Shown: positions 8,261-19,971 of the stretch, piece after piece
How positions within the stretch are numbered: the stretch's first letter is position 1
Layout of the letters: every line of letters starts with the position of its first letter
DNA from: Pigmentiphaga aceris
GTDB taxonomy: Bacteria > Pseudomonadota > Gammaproteobacteria > Burkholderiales > Burkholderiaceae_B
Direction of reading: 5' to 3'
NCBI RefSeq assembly: GCF_008119665.1
Contig: NZ_CP043046.1
Coordinates: 5,580,001 to 5,644,000, forward strand
Length of the DNA stretch: 64,000 nt
Made by a program: the position numbers and the translations under genes
Notes under the pieces: generated by a model
What the model saw: the letters and a program-made list of their open reading frames with translations, nothing else
Database searches by the model: none
What the model was told of the DNA's origin: nothing

Positions 8261-9777
8261 ATGACCTCCATCACCGCCCATGAAACCCTGCTCACCGACG
8301 CCCGGTTGAGCGCACCGCCTGCTGCCAGGCTGGTCAAGTATCACGACATCCCTGCGCTGGAACGGGAGAAGAAACAGTTCCAGGAATTCGTCGCGGTCGA
8401 CTTGGCGCACACCACCATGCTGGTCGAGGAAGGCATCATCTCAGCAGCTACCGGGCGCGCCATTCTGGAACAGCTGCTGGTCATCCGCCGCATGCAGCCG
8501 GCAGACTTCCCGACCGATATTCGCCGTGGCAGTTTCCTGCTGCAGATGGAGTCCTACCTGTTTGCCGCGATTGGTGAAGACGTGGGCGGGCAGATGCATA
8601 CCGGACGCAGCCGCATCGATCAGGGCGCGACCGTGCGGCGGTTGTACAAACGCAATCGCATGCTGGACGTGATGGACCGGCTCAACGGATTTCAGGATGC
8701 CATTGCACAACAAGCGCAGCGCCATGCCCGCACGATCATGCCGGGTTATACGCACATGCAGCATGCGCAGCCCTGGGTGTTTGGCCATTACCTGCTGAGC
8801 TTCAGTTCACGCCTGCACGATAGCTTCGAGCGACTGGCCCAGGCTTATGGGCGCGTGAATCGGAATCCGCTTGGCGCGGTGGGGCTGTCCGGTACCTCGT
8901 GGCCACTGAATCGCACACGTACCACCGAGCTGCTGGGTTTCGACGGCATGGTGGAAAACTCCAAGCTTGGCCGCGAGGCCTATTACGCGGCAGAAGCGAT
9001 CGGTGCACTGGCCTTTGTCATGGCGGACCTGAACGACCTGGCGACCGACCTGCATCTGTGGTCCAGCACCGAGTTCGGTCTGGTCGAATGCGACGACAGT
9101 TATTGCGGCACCAGCAGCATCTTCCCGCAGAAAAAAAACCCGGCGGGACTGGAAACGGTGAAGAAAGCCGCTGGGTCGGCCGTGACCTGGCTGGCGACCG
9201 CACTGGCCACCTTCCGCGCCGAAGGCACGGGCGATCAGGCCATGCGTGACTTGCCCATGATCGACGAGGCACTTGCCAGCACCGAAGGCATGCTGGACCT
9301 GTTCACCGGGGTCATCGACACCCTGATCGTGCACGACGACCGCATGGCCGAATCGCTGAGCGGCAGCTGGTGCACCGCCAGCAATCTGGCCGACGTGATC
9401 GTGCGTGAACGTGGCCTGTCGTTCCGGCAGGTTCATCACATCGTGGCGCGCGTGGTGCGCAACAGCCTGGCGCAAGGCATTGGCCCCGGCGCGCTGAGCA
9501 GCGCCATGCTGGATGCAGCGGCGCAGGAAACGGCGGGCATTTCGCTGGACCTGGGTGATGTCTGCGTGCGTGATGCACTCGATCCACGACGCTTTGTCGA
9601 AACTCGCGTGACCGACGGTGGGGTCGGCCCCTTGCAGGTCGATCGCATGCTGGCGCGTGCCCAGCAGGAGCGGGCAAGCGACAAGCTGTGGGTGGACGCC
9701 GCGCGTGCGCGCATCGCCCATGCCGCGCAGGAACTGGACCATGCCGTCAAGCAACTCGTAGCTCCCGTGGAGGCCAC

Positions 9778-9781
<4 letters not shown>
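8261..9781 (+). CDS. Argininosuccinate-lyase-like enzyme (fumarase/aspartase superfamily)
   Basis: Superfamily enzymes release fumarate from N-(succinyl)-type substrates. The 506-residue protein has all three signature regions: MHTGRSRID (112-120), [10 protein letters not shown] (162-171) and [12 protein letters not shown] (283-294, with the mobile catalytic loop). It departs from true argininosuccinate lyase: Asn in HTxRSRND is Ile119, and the last signature has TSS and IFP where GSS and xMP are usual. It sits between the binding protein and the fused ATPase of the importer, and overlaps the latter by ATGA, so it most likely breaks down the imported compound. Ethylenediaminedisuccinate lyase is a precedent for such a non-arginine role. 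No other arginine gene is nearby. The substrate is unknown. Confidence 0.78.
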
Positions 9782-11631
<1,850 letters not shown>

Positions 11632-11713
11632 ATGTGCTCGACCTAAGTTCGGGTTCGGACTTGGCCCCGGACGCGGTAGGCTGCGGTTTTCTGCCGACTT
11701 CTTGCAGCCTGCC

Positions 11714-12067
11714 ATGTCCGACTTTCAAACCATCCAGCAAGCCCTTCGCCGATTTACTGACGAACGCGACTGGGCGCAATTTCATTCCCCCAAGAATCTG
11801 GCCATGGCGCTTGCCGGTGAAACCGGCGAGCTGGTGGCGAACTTCCAGTGGCTGACCGAAGCCCAGTCGGCCGCGCCCGATGCGGCCACCAAGCAGGCGA
11901 TTCGTGAAGAGATCGCCGACGTGCAGATGTACTTGCTGCTGCTGGCCGACAAGCTGGACATCGATGTGGCGCAGGCCGTGGCGGAGAAGATGGAGATGAA
12001 CGCCAGGAAGTACCCGGCACCTGAGTTCTCGGGCTCGGCACGGAAGTACGATCGGCCTGCAGACTGA
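11714..12067 (+). CDS. MazG-like nucleotide pyrophosphohydrolase
   Basis: Small all-alpha NTP pyrophosphohydrolase of 117 residues, like the dCTPase group (DCTPP1-type). The magnesium-binding acidic pattern is visible: NLAMALAGETGELVANFQW, then IREEIADVQMYLLLLADKLD, then EKMEMNARKYP. Such enzymes clean up non-canonical nucleotides by cutting NTP to NMP and pyrophosphate. ATG 11714 is chosen where similarity begins. It lies 82 bases after the ABC ATPase on the same strand but is functionally unrelated. It may use its own promoter. Confidence 0.85.
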   Translation: MSDFQTIQQALRRFTDERDWAQFHSPKNLAMALAGETGELVANFQWLTEAQSAAPDAATKQAIREEIADVQMYLLLLADKLDIDVAQAVAEKMEMNARKYPAPEFSGSARKYDRPAD

Positions 12068-12128
12068 GCGTGGTTTGGTCCGCACCGATGGCTCGCCACA
12101 CCAGCAGTGTCTTTGCAGCAGCAAGGCT

Positions 12129-12150
12129 CTGCTTCCCGCAAGAGAAGCAG
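12129..12150. other. Small inverted repeat in the gap between the pyrophosphohydrolase and amidohydrolase genes
   Basis: CTGCTTC (12129-12135) and GAAGCAG (12144-12150) are seven-base arms around eight bases. No T-run follows. The rest of the 240-base gap shows nothing that can be assigned, apart from an AT-rich stretch near 12210-12240. Confidence 0.3.
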
Positions 12151-12307
12151 ATAACCGTGAATCACTAGCCGATAAAGACAAGACAGCCCAGGCCCGCCAT
12201 TCGCCAGCCTTATGTGCCGAATAAACATTTGAAATTTGACGAATGGGTGTCTCAGGCGCGATAAACGTCTGGTCCGCGCTGCTGCGCTTCTTCTGGAACC
12301 CTGCTTC

Positions 12308-13327
12308 ATGTTGACGTTCTTCCACCCCGAGCAACTGCTTCACCATCCACGCAGCTATTTTTCGCGCGGGCAGATGCGAACGCCGCAGGAAGTACCGGAA
12401 CGCGTACAGCGCCTGCTGCAAGCCGTCGACGCGCTGGGCTTTACCGTGAAGCAACCTGCAGACGCGGGCTTGGCACCGCTGGCCGCCGTGCACACCACGG
12501 AATATCTGGCCTTCCTGGAACACGCGCACAAACGCTGGAAGGAAGTGCCGGCCGATTGGGGCGAGGAAGTGATGTCGAACATCTTCGTGCGTGAACCCAA
12601 TGCACTGCGCGGCATTCTGGCCGAAGCGGCCAAGTACCTGGCTGACGGCAGTTGCCCGGTTGGTGCGTCCACCTGGCGTTCGGCCTATTGGTCGGCGCAG
12701 TCGGCCGCTGCGGCTGCTGAAGCCGTGCTGGCTGGCGAAAAATCCACCTACGCGCTGTGCCGCCCGCCCGGCCACCATGCACGCATCGATGCAGCCGGTG
12801 GCTTCTGTTATGTGAACAACGCAGCCGTGGCCGCGCAGATTCTGCGCAAGCAACACGCCAAGGTGGTAGTGCTGGACCCCGACATGCACCACGGCCAGGG
12901 CGTGCAGGACATCTTCTACGAGCGCGACGATGTGCTGTACATCTCGATCCACGGCGACCCGACCAACTTCTATCCGGGCGTGGCGGGTTTCGAGGATGAA
13001 ACCGGTGCGGGCAAGGGCAAGGGCTACAACCTGAACCTGCCCATGCCGCATGGCAGTTCTGAAGCGGTGTTCTTCGAACAGCTGGACCGCGCGGTGGCTG
13101 CGATCAAGGACTTCGGTGCGGATGCGCTGGTGTTCTCGATTGGCTTCGATATCTACCGGGGCGATCCGCAGTCGATGATCGATTTTTCGGCGGAAGGGTT
13201 TGGCCGCATGGGTCAGATCATCAAGGCGCTCGACCTGCCCACGGTCGTGGTGCAGGAAGGTGGTTATGACATTGAAACGCTGAACGACAATGCGCAGCGT
13301 TTCTTCAATGGCTTTTTGAAGGGCTGA
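12308..13327 (+). CDS. aphA: Acetylpolyamine amidohydrolase (histone-deacetylase family)
   Basis: Zinc enzyme of the class II histone-deacetylase fold, 339 residues, very close in length to the Mycoplana acetylpolyamine amidohydrolase. CRPPGHHA places the His pair at 156-157. The zinc ligands are Asp192 and His194 in LDPDMHHGQG and Asp281 in SIGFDIYRGD, with transition-state Tyr320 in EGGYDIE. GDPTNFYPG is also typical of the polyamine deacetylase group. The product removes acetyl groups from acetylated polyamines such as acetylcadaverine or acetylputrescine. ATG 12308 begins family similarity. There are no polyamine transport genes beside it. It may act alongside GABA catabolism, since polyamines feed into GABA. 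Confidence 0.88.
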   Translation: MLTFFHPEQLLHHPRSYFSRGQMRTPQEVPERVQRLLQAVDALGFTVKQPADAGLAPLAAVHTTEYLAFLEHAHKRWKEVPADWGEEVMSNIFVREPNALRGILAEAAKYLADGSCPVGASTWRSAYWSAQSAAAAAEAVLAGEKSTYALCRPPGHHARIDAAGGFCYVNNAAVAAQILRKQHAKVVVLDPDMHHGQGVQDIFYERDDVLYISIHGDPTNFYPGVAGFEDETGAGKGKGYNLNLPMPHGSSEAVFFEQLDRAVAAIKDFGADALVFSIGFDIYRGDPQSMIDFSAEGFGRMGQIIKALDLPTVVVQEGGYDIETLNDNAQRFFNGFLKG

Positions 13328-13348
13328 TCGGAATCAGCGGTTCTGGCG

Positions 13349-13374
13349 CTTGAAAGGACTGCTTGAAAGGACTG
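13349..13374. repeat. 13-bp tandem duplication
   Basis: CTTGAAAGGACTG occurs twice head to tail (13349-13361 and 13362-13374), followed by CTTGCAAG. It lies in the 133-base gap between two convergent genes and looks like a recent slip duplication with no clear function. Confidence 0.8.
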
Positions 13375-13460
13375 CTTGCAAGCTTTCTGAGCATGACTGC
13401 GGAGCGTGCCAACAGCGCAGTGGTTGGTGCGCTTTGCAGACCACTCAGCGCATCCTCAGA

Positions 13461-14048
13461 TCATCGGGGCCGACGCGCAATTTCATCGGCCTCGACAATC
13501 GGCCGGATGACCTTCGCCGGGTTACCCGCCACCAGCACCCCTGGCGGCACGTTGCGGTTCACCACTGCGCCTGCCGCCACCACGCTACCCGCGCCGATGC
13601 GCACACCGGGCAGAATCTGCACCCCTGCCCCGATCCACACGTTGTCTTCAATGAGGATGGGCAGCGCGTATTCCAGCCCCTGGTTGCGACGGCCGACATC
13701 CATCGGATGCCCGGCGGTGTGGATGCCCACGTTCGGCGCAATGAATACGTTGCTGCCGATGGTGACCTTTGCGCAGTCCAGAATCACCAAACCGACATTG
13801 GCGTAGAAATTTTCGCCCAAGCTGATGTTGAAGCCGTAGTCGCAATTGAATGGCGGCTCAATAGTGAAGTTTTCACCGGTCTTGCCCAACAGCGAACGCA
13901 GGATTTCACGGCGCCGATCTGCTTGCGCAGGATGCGTGTGATTGAAGTCGAACAGCTGCCCTTTGGCGTGGTTGCGCTGGTGCAGCAGCTCGACGTTGTA
14001 GTTCGCGTCGTACAACAAGCCTGCGGCGGCCTTCTCCGATTCGTTCAT
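13461..14048 (-). CDS. Sugar/maltose O-acetyltransferase (LacA/NodL/Maa family)
   Basis: Hexapeptide-repeat acetyl-CoA transferase, 195 residues. The N-terminal Maa cap domain is visible (ESEKAAAGLLYDANYNVELLHQR). Then come left-handed beta-helix repeats with IGSNVFIAPNVGIHTAGHP, which holds the catalytic His, followed by VWIGAGVQILPGVRIGAGSVVAAG and VLVAGNPAKVIRPI. Family members acetylate maltose, galactosides or nodulation factors; the acceptor here is unknown. ATG 14048 is preferred over 14054 because GGAG lies seven bases upstream of it. It is convergent with the amidohydrolase gene and stands alone. Confidence 0.87.
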   Translation of the reverse strand: MNESEKAAAGLLYDANYNVELLHQRNHAKGQLFDFNHTHPAQADRRREILRSLLGKTGENFTIEPPFNCDYGFNISLGENFYANVGLVILDCAKVTIGSNVFIAPNVGIHTAGHPMDVGRRNQGLEYALPILIEDNVWIGAGVQILPGVRIGAGSVVAAGAVVNRNVPPGVLVAGNPAKVIRPIVEADEIARRPR

Positions 14049-14170
14049 GGGCATGCTCCGTCGATTAAGTGGGAACAGCCTAGCATCGGCCTGCCGCCCA
14101 ACCCGGCAAAGTAACGGACGCTGGCACCCGTTACACCCGGTTCAGGCTGCGCGCAGACCCCCTCAGCCCC

Positions 14171-16300
14171 CTAGAACTTCGCGGTCACGCTCATCGCCAG
14201 CGTGCGCGGGTCGCCGGGCTTCACGTAGTCAGCGTACTGGTACATCCAGTATTCCTTGTTCAGCAGGTTGTTGATGCCGACGCGGAAGGTGGTTTCATAG
14301 CCGCTCAGGCGGGTGTCGTAACGCGCGCCCACATTGACCAGTGCGTAGCCTGCGGTGCTCAGCCCGCCTGCTGCGCGCAGGGACGTATCGCCGGTGTACT
14401 TCACGTCGGCCCGCAGCGACAGGCCAGGCAACTGCGCCACCTGATAACCAAGCTGCGCGGCCGCCACGAAGCGCGGTGCGCCCGCTACCCGATTGCCCAC
14501 GTTCGCCTGGCCCTTGGCGTATTCGGTATCCAGCAGCATCAGGTTGCCGCCAAGCGTCCAGGCCCGGCCAAGGCGGGTGGCAGCACCGAGTTCCAGACCT
14601 TGATAACGCGACTGGCCGTCCTGCACCACAGTGTTGGCGGCGTTCACGTATTCGGATTTACGCTCGATGCGGAACAAGGCGGCACTGGCCGACCAGCCGT
14701 CTCGCTGGGTCTTGATGCCCACCTCGTATTGTTTGCTGTCCAGCGGTGCCAGCGCAGTGCCGGCATTGACGTAGCCCGGTCCGACGATCTGGCCTTGTTC
14801 CAGCGATTCCACATAGCTTGCATACGCCGTGGTCGCCGCATCCGGCTTGAACATCAGCGCCAGGGTCGGCGTGTTGACGTTTTGCGCGTAGCGCGAGGTG
14901 CGCGCACCCGTGGTGCTGAAGTTGTCCTGTTCATAACGCGTATGGCGCAGACCGCCCAGCACCGACCAGCGCTCGCTCAGGTCGATGGTGTCGCTGATGA
15001 ACAGGCCGTGCTCGGTGGTCTTGGCAGCGCGATACAGGCTCAGGCCGGCCGGGCTGCTGTAGCGATACGGATTGGCCACCGCCAGCGATCCACTGCCCAG
15101 CGTGCCGTAGTAACCATCGGCGCTGTAATCGTTCTCTCGTGACAGCCATGACCCACCCACCACGATCTGATGCTTCACGCTGCCGGTGCTCACGCGCCCT
15201 TCGAGCATGGCCTGGCCGTAGTTCAGTTCGTAGCCTTCGCCGTAGTCGGATTGGTCGTGCACGTAGTTGCCCGCCACGTCTTGCACACGCAGCACGGTTT
15301 CGTTGCGCCGGGTGCGCGTGGTGCTGTGGCTGTAGCTGGCCGATGCCGTCCAGTCGGGCGACAGGCTGTATTTCAAGCCGGTCGAGTGGAAGCGGAAAGC
15401 ATTGTCGACAAAGTTGCCGCCCCCGACCAGACGCCCGTTGTCGTTGCGAATAGTGCCCGGCAAGCCGCCGCCAGCGGGTAAGGCACTGGTGCGTATCGTG
15501 GCTTCCTGCCCATCGATATCCCGGTCTTGCAGGATGGACTGCCATTCCCAGGTCAGGCGGTCAGTGATGCGAGCATCCAGCGCCAGCGACAGGCTGTTGC
15601 GCTTGAGCGTTCCGTCCTGGAAGGTATCGCCCTGCTCGTGCGTGGCGTTGATGCGATAACCGAATCGCCCATCGGCCACCCGGTCACCGATATCGACATG
15701 CTGACTGAAGATGGAGTCGCTGACGTAGCCCAGGCTGACTGCGCGCATCGGCACGTCGCCCGGTTTCTTGGTCACGTAGTTGACCAGGCCACCCGGTGCG
15801 CCAAAGCCGTTCAGGAAACCGGTGGCCCCCTTGCGCAATTCGACCTGTTCCATGTGCTCGACCGGCATCACGGTCACAAAGCTGATGAAGGGCTTGCCAT
15901 CGATACGAAACGAGTTCTGCCAGTCGAGATCCAGGCCACGCACCGTGAGGTAGCTGGCCCACGCGCCGTAGGCACCACTGTTGTCGGACACCGAGGCATC
16001 GGTAGCGAAGATGTCGCCCAGCTTGAGAATCTGGCGCTCCTGAAGCTCGCTGCGTGTCACCACCGAACTGGAGAACGGTGTGTCGAGCGCGGCGCGGGTG
16101 CCCAACGCCCCTGCCGCCACAGGTACATCCAGCCGCTGAAGCGTGGCATCGTCGCCCGTGGGGCTGACGGTCACGCTGGGCAGTTGTGCCACGTCGCTGG
16201 ATGCATTGCCGGCCGTTTGTGCCTGCACAGGTGAGGCCGCGCCGATGAACGCGACGGCCACTGCAAAGGACAAAGGACGAAGTGAGTTGATCGACGTCAC
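14171..16300 (-). CDS. TonB-dependent siderophore receptor
   Basis: Outer-membrane receptor of about 709 residues. A signal peptide (LSFAVAVAFIGAASPVQAQ) leads to a plug domain: RLDVPVAAGALGTRAALDTPFS, then SDNSGAYGAWASYLTVRGLDLDW, then RKGATGFLNGFGAPGGLVNYVTKKP. The 22-strand barrel ends in Phe (SVTAKF), the usual outer-membrane insertion signal. No N-terminal signalling domain is present, so it should not act as a transducer. Start GTG 16300 has CTGGAG eight bases upstream. A Fur-box-like site precedes it, which supports iron regulation. The ligand is probably a ferric siderophore, but which one cannot be told. Confidence 0.9.
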   Translation of the reverse strand: MTSINSLRPLSFAVAVAFIGAASPVQAQTAGNASSDVAQLPSVTVSPTGDDATLQRLDVPVAAGALGTRAALDTPFSSSVVTRSELQERQILKLGDIFATDASVSDNSGAYGAWASYLTVRGLDLDWQNSFRIDGKPFISFVTVMPVEHMEQVELRKGATGFLNGFGAPGGLVNYVTKKPGDVPMRAVSLGYVSDSIFSQHVDIGDRVADGRFGYRINATHEQGDTFQDGTLKRNSLSLALDARITDRLTWEWQSILQDRDIDGQEATIRTSALPAGGGLPGTIRNDNGRLVGGGNFVDNAFRFHSTGLKYSLSPDWTASASYSHSTTRTRRNETVLRVQDVAGNYVHDQSDYGEGYELNYGQAMLEGRVSTGSVKHQIVVGGSWLSRENDYSADGYYGTLGSGSLAVANPYRYSSPAGLSLYRAAKTTEHGLFISDTIDLSERWSVLGGLRHTRYEQDNFSTTGARTSRYAQNVNTPTLALMFKPDAATTAYASYVESLEQGQIVGPGYVNAGTALAPLDSKQYEVGIKTQRDGWSASAALFRIERKSEYVNAANTVVQDGQSRYQGLELGAATRLGRAWTLGGNLMLLDTEYAKGQANVGNRVAGAPRFVAAAQLGYQVAQLPGLSLRADVKYTGDTSLRAAGGLSTAGYALVNVGARYDTRLSGYETTFRVGINNLLNKEYWMYQYADYVKPGDPRTLAMSVTAKF

Positions 16301-16331
16301 AGGGCACACTCCAGTCAAGATTAACCGGAAT

Positions 16332-16350
16332 GATAATAACTATCGATATT
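16332..16350 (-). promoter_or_regulatory. Fur box-like site upstream of the TonB receptor
   Basis: GATAATAACTATCGATATT matches 13 of 19 positions of the Fur consensus, and the surrounding bases (to about 16360) continue in ATATC-type repeats that could hold overlapping sites. It lies 32 bases upstream of the GTG start, in the only strongly AT-rich part of this gap. Confidence 0.6.
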
Positions 16351-16443
16351 AATATCAATAATTGAAATTGGTCCGCGACCACAGTGTCAAGGTTGCCGAA
16401 TCACCAGCCGATGCGCCTTGTCTAGCCTGCCGCCCCACCATGC

Positions 16444-16470
16444 AAACGGGGCGCCGAAGCGCCCCGTTTT
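16444..16470 (-). terminator. Terminator after lipA
   Basis: AACGGGGCGC and GCGCCCCGTT form a ten-pair GC stem around a CGAA/TTCG tetraloop, with short T-runs on either strand. It lies 22 bases past the lipA stop and separates lipA from the TonB receptor gene downstream. Confidence 0.85.
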
Positions 16471-16491
16471 GATCTACCGCTACCTGAAGAA

Positions 16492-17517
16492 TCAGGCACT
16501 CATGGCCGCGTCGGCAGCATGTGCCTGTTCGTCTGCGTGGTACGACGAACGCACCATCGCACCGACCGCAGCGTGCGAGAAGCCCATTGCGTAGGCCTCG
16601 CGCTCGAACATCTTGAAGGTGTCCGGGTGCACGTAGCGCAGCACCGGCAGGTGGTGTTCCGACGGTTGCAGGTACTGGCCGATGGTCAGCATGTCGACGT
16701 TGTGTGCGCGCATGTCGCGCATGACCTGCAGAATTTCTTCGTCGGTTTCGCCCAGGCCCAGCATCAGGCCAGACTTGGTGGGCACGTCGGGGTGGCGCAG
16801 CTTGAACTCGGACAGCAGTTTCAGCGAGTGCGCGTAGTCCGAACCCGGACGAGCCTGCTTGTACAGACGCGGCACGGTTTCCAGGTTGTGGTTCATCACG
16901 TCCGGGGGGCCGGCGTCCAGCACAGCCAGCGCCTTGTCCAGGCGGCCACGGAAGTCGGGCACCAGCACTTCGATGCGGGTCGCGGGCGACAGTTCGCGGG
17001 TGCGCGTGATGCATTCCACGTAGTGGGCGGCACCGCCGTCGCGCAGGTCGTCGCGGTCGACAGACGTGATCACGACGTACTTGAGCTTCAGGGCGGCAAT
17101 GGTCTTTGCCAGGTTCAGCGGTTCGTCGGTGTCGAGGGGGTCGGGACGGCCGTGCCCCACGTCACAGAACGGGCAGCGGCGCGTGCACTTGTCACCCATG
17201 ATCATGAAGGTGGCCGTGCCCTTGCCGAAGCATTCGCCGATGTTCGGGCAGGAGGCTTCTTCGCAGACGGTGTGCAGCTTGTGCTCACGCAGGATCTGCT
17301 TGATCTCGTAGAAGCGCGAGCTGGGCGACGCGGCTTTCACACGAATCCAGTCGGGTTTCTTCAGGCGTTCGGCCTGCACGATCTTGATCGGGATGCGCAT
17401 CGTCTTGGCCTGCGACTTCTGCTTGGCAGTGGCGTCGTAGGTGGCGGCGGTGACATCGAGCGCGACGTCGGCGGTGGGGCCTGCCGGCGTCGTGATGGTT
17501 TCAGGCACAGAGCTCAT
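16492..17517 (-). CDS. lipA: Lipoyl synthase
   Basis: Radical-SAM enzyme that inserts two sulfurs into the protein-bound octanoyl chain to make the lipoyl cofactor. The 341-residue protein has both iron-sulfur motifs: the auxiliary cluster cysteines 85, 90 and 96 ([12 protein letters not shown]) and the radical-SAM cysteines 111, 115 and 118 (CTRRCPFC). The C-terminal RSSYHADEQ carries the sulfur-cluster serine. The N-terminal extension of about 40 residues is usual in betaproteobacteria. ATG 17517 has AGGAAT upstream. It lies downstream of lipB and ybeD on the same strand. Its clients include the branched-chain 2-oxoacid dehydrogenase E2 encoded at 26.4 kb. Confidence 0.97.
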   Translation of the reverse strand: MSSVPETITTPAGPTADVALDVTAATYDATAKQKSQAKTMRIPIKIVQAERLKKPDWIRVKAASPSSRFYEIKQILREHKLHTVCEEASCPNIGECFGKGTATFMIMGDKCTRRCPFCDVGHGRPDPLDTDEPLNLAKTIAALKLKYVVITSVDRDDLRDGGAAHYVECITRTRELSPATRIEVLVPDFRGRLDKALAVLDAGPPDVMNHNLETVPRLYKQARPGSDYAHSLKLLSEFKLRHPDVPTKSGLMLGLGETDEEILQVMRDMRAHNVDMLTIGQYLQPSEHHLPVLRYVHPDTFKMFEREAYAMGFSHAAVGAMVRSSYHADEQAHAADAAMSA

Positions 17518-17665
17518 GCTGGGATTCCTGTACAGCGGGTCCGGCATGAACCGGCGGCTGTGAGAGGTAAAGAGACCGCCATTCTACCGCTGGATGACAG
17601 ATCGGCCGGGTTTACCCACACCCGCGACCGGGTCGCAGGGTATTTTGGAGACACCCGAGGCGGGC

Positions 17666-18355
17666 TTACAGACATCTTCGCAGGTTGGCGGCCAGGGTTT
17701 CACCAGCCTGCTGCACGCTGACCTTCACGCCGCAGCTGGCGATGTCGACGGTGCGCAGGCCCGCGTAACCGCAAGGATTGATGCCGAGGAATGGCGACAA
17801 GTCCATATCCACGTTCAAGGACACGCCGTGATAGGTGCAGCCCTTGCGCACCTTGATGCCCAGCGCGGCAATCTTGGCCAGTTCGTCCGTGCCCTGCCAG
17901 GGGACGTACACGCCTGGTGCACCGTCCTTGCGCTGCGCATCCGGCACACCCAGGTCGCCCAGGGTGTCGATGACGGCCTGTTCCAAGCGCTTGACGTACT
18001 CACGCACGAAGTAGCCGGCGCGATGCAGGTCACGCAGCACGTAGATCACGATCTGGCCGGGGCCGTGATAAGTGATCTGCCCGCCGCGATCGGTCTGCAC
18101 CACGGGAATACCGGCTGCATTCAGCAGGTGTTCCGGCTTGCCGGCCAGGCCCTGGGTGTAGACCGGTGCATGCTCGGCTGCCCACATCTGGTCGGGCGTG
18201 TGGGCATCGCGGGCATCGGTGAAGTCACGCATCGCCTGCCAGGTGCTTTGATAGTCGACGGGCGGCGTCAGCCAGTGCAGCGGCGGGGCCTGCTGCGCAA
18301 CCGGCGGCAACACGCTGGACGACGCAACTGACGGATCGGCGATGTTCGCGCTCAT
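17666..18355 (-). CDS. lipB: Octanoyl-[acyl-carrier-protein]:protein N-octanoyltransferase
   Basis: Transfers octanoate from acyl carrier protein to the lipoyl-domain lysine, the step before lipoyl synthase. The 229-residue product shows [18 protein letters not shown] (90-107), active-site Lys161 in LAKIAALG and Cys195 in [10 protein letters not shown], with the same 34-residue spacing as the E. coli pair. The start overlaps the ybeD stop by one base (TAATG), so translation is coupled. lipA follows after 148 bases. Confidence 0.97.
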   Translation of the reverse strand: MSANIADPSVASSSVLPPVAQQAPPLHWLTPPVDYQSTWQAMRDFTDARDAHTPDQMWAAEHAPVYTQGLAGKPEHLLNAAGIPVVQTDRGGQITYHGPGQIVIYVLRDLHRAGYFVREYVKRLEQAVIDTLGDLGVPDAQRKDGAPGVYVPWQGTDELAKIAALGIKVRKGCTYHGVSLNVDMDLSPFLGINPCGYAGLRTVDIASCGVKVSVQQAGETLAANLRRCL

Positions 18356-18648
18356 TACAGAACCATCGAAACCATCGGATGGCCCGACAGCGCGCGATAC
18401 AGATCGTCGAGCTGTTCGCGCGAGGTGGCGGTGATGGTGAACGTCAGGCCGACGTAATTGCCGCCCTTGCTGGCGCGTGTCTCGATGGTCGACTCATCGA
18501 AGGTCGGGTCGAACTGCTTCACGACCGCGAGCAGGGTCGAGGTCAGATCGGGATTCTGCTTGCCCATCACCTTGATCGGGAAGGCGCTGGGATACTCGAT
18601 CAGCGAGTCGGCGGGATCGAATTCTTCGGAACCGGTAGGTGAGGTCAT
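18355..18648 (-). CDS. ybeD: YbeD/DUF493 family protein
   Basis: Small ACT-like-fold protein of 97 residues ([20 protein letters not shown], then [19 protein letters not shown], then [15 protein letters not shown]). Members lie directly upstream of lipB across the proteobacteria; the biochemical role is not settled. ATG 18648 is used because the family alignment starts within a few residues. An upstream in-frame start at 18750 adds 34 unlike residues. It overlaps lipB by one base. Confidence 0.9.
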   Translation of the reverse strand: MTSPTGSEEFDPADSLIEYPSAFPIKVMGKQNPDLTSTLLAVVKQFDPTFDESTIETRASKGGNYVGLTFTITATSREQLDDLYRALSGHPMVSMVL

Positions 18649-18939
18649 GACGTGTGCGTCCGCGCAAAACAGATAAGTGGGGGCAAACGGACTTGCTGCA
18701 AGTCCGATTGCCAAAGGAGATAGAAAGGGGCAGCCAACATGCGCCGGCACAGCCCCGGATCAGCGGCACCTTGTGTCGCAGCTGATCCAAGCTCATGAAT
18801 TTTCGTCCTTTTACAGACTTTTGGCATGTCGGCATGATGGTGGGCTGGCAATCGCCGGGTTTTGCTGGCGCTTTTGCCTTCTTGCTTTGTATCGGCTGCC
18901 CTGACAACTGGCCGCATCGCCCTGCCCATGGAGCTTGCA

Positions 18940-19851
18940 ATGTCCTCTTCGCCCGACACCACGCGTGCTTTTTACAGCCATCCGTCCGACGCGCATGCAT
19001 CCAACTCCCTGTTCTCCGATTCCGACTCCCTGTTCCCTGACGCACGCGCACATCTGCAGCGCCGCTACCGCGAACTGCCTGACCAGTTGCCTGCCGACTG
19101 GAACGACACGCTGGACACCTTGCTGTCCCATCGTTCGGTGCGCAGCTATCTGAATCAGCCTTTGCCCAAGGGCGCGCTGGAAACCGCGATTGCCGCCGCG
19201 CAGTCCGCGCCCAGCTCATCCAATCTGCAAGCCTGGAGCGTGATTGCCGTCACCGACACGGACCGCAAGGCGCGCATCAATGCGGTGTCGGGGTCGCAGC
19301 GCCAGATTTCGGAAGCGCCCTTGCTGCTGGTCTGGCTGGCCGACCTGTCGCGCCTGCGTGGCATTGCCGATTCCCGCAGCCATACGGCCGACGGGCTGGA
19401 CTATCTGGAAACCTTCCTGCTGGCCGTAATCGACGCGGCCTTGGCCGCCCAGAACGCGGTGACGGCCTTCAATTCGCTGGGCCTGGGTTCTTGCTACATC
19501 GGCGCGATCCGCAACAACCCGACGACGGTTGCGGCCGAGTTGGGCTTGCCGCCCGAGGTGTTTCCGGTCTTTGGTCTGACGGTAGGCGTACCCGACCCGG
19601 CGCGCGCAACCGATGTGAAACCACGCCTGCCGCAGAGCAGCGTGCTGCATCGCGAGCAATACGAAAGCTCGGTACGCCCGGACGACCTGGCCCGTTACGA
19701 CAGCACGCTGCGCGACTTCCAGATCGAGCAATCACTGCCGGCCATTGATTGGACACAACAGCTTAGCCAACGCATTGGTACGGCTGCCGCATTGAAAGGC
19801 CGTGACCGCTTGGGCGAGGTATTGAAGGAGCTAGGTTTCAAACTCAAGTGA
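18940..19851 (+). CDS. NADPH-dependent nitroreductase / FMN oxidoreductase (NfsA-like)
   Basis: Flavoprotein of the nitroreductase superfamily, 303 residues. After a roughly 50-residue extension the FMN-binding start is clear (LLSHRSVRSYLNQPLPKG, then AAQSAPSSSNLQAWSVIAV). Then come DAALAAQNAVTAFNSLGLG and the NfsA-type NPTTVAAELGLPPEVFPVFG. Such enzymes reduce nitroaromatics, quinones or flavins. ATG 18940 has GGAG 8-11 bases upstream; ATG 18928 is possible. It is divergent from ybeD across about 290 bases, in which nothing else could be recognised. It may be a single-gene unit. Confidence 0.87.
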   Translation: MSSSPDTTRAFYSHPSDAHASNSLFSDSDSLFPDARAHLQRRYRELPDQLPADWNDTLDTLLSHRSVRSYLNQPLPKGALETAIAAAQSAPSSSNLQAWSVIAVTDTDRKARINAVSGSQRQISEAPLLLVWLADLSRLRGIADSRSHTADGLDYLETFLLAVIDAALAAQNAVTAFNSLGLGSCYIGAIRNNPTTVAAELGLPPEVFPVFGLTVGVPDPARATDVKPRLPQSSVLHREQYESSVRPDDLARYDSTLRDFQIEQSLPAIDWTQQLSQRIGTAAALKGRDRLGEVLKELGFKLK

Positions 19852-19971
19852 AGACGGCGCGGCGGAATAAGGGAATCTGCCGCGCGGGCATATGTCCCAA
19901 TACAAATGCGAGGACACGAACGAGAACAACAAAACAAGCGCAGGCATAGAACATGAATAACCACCCGTGAC

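Noticed and set aside
13349..13374. Tandem repeat as a possible regulatory array
   Set aside because: There are only two 13-bp copies, in a gap between convergent gene ends. Simple slippage explains it.
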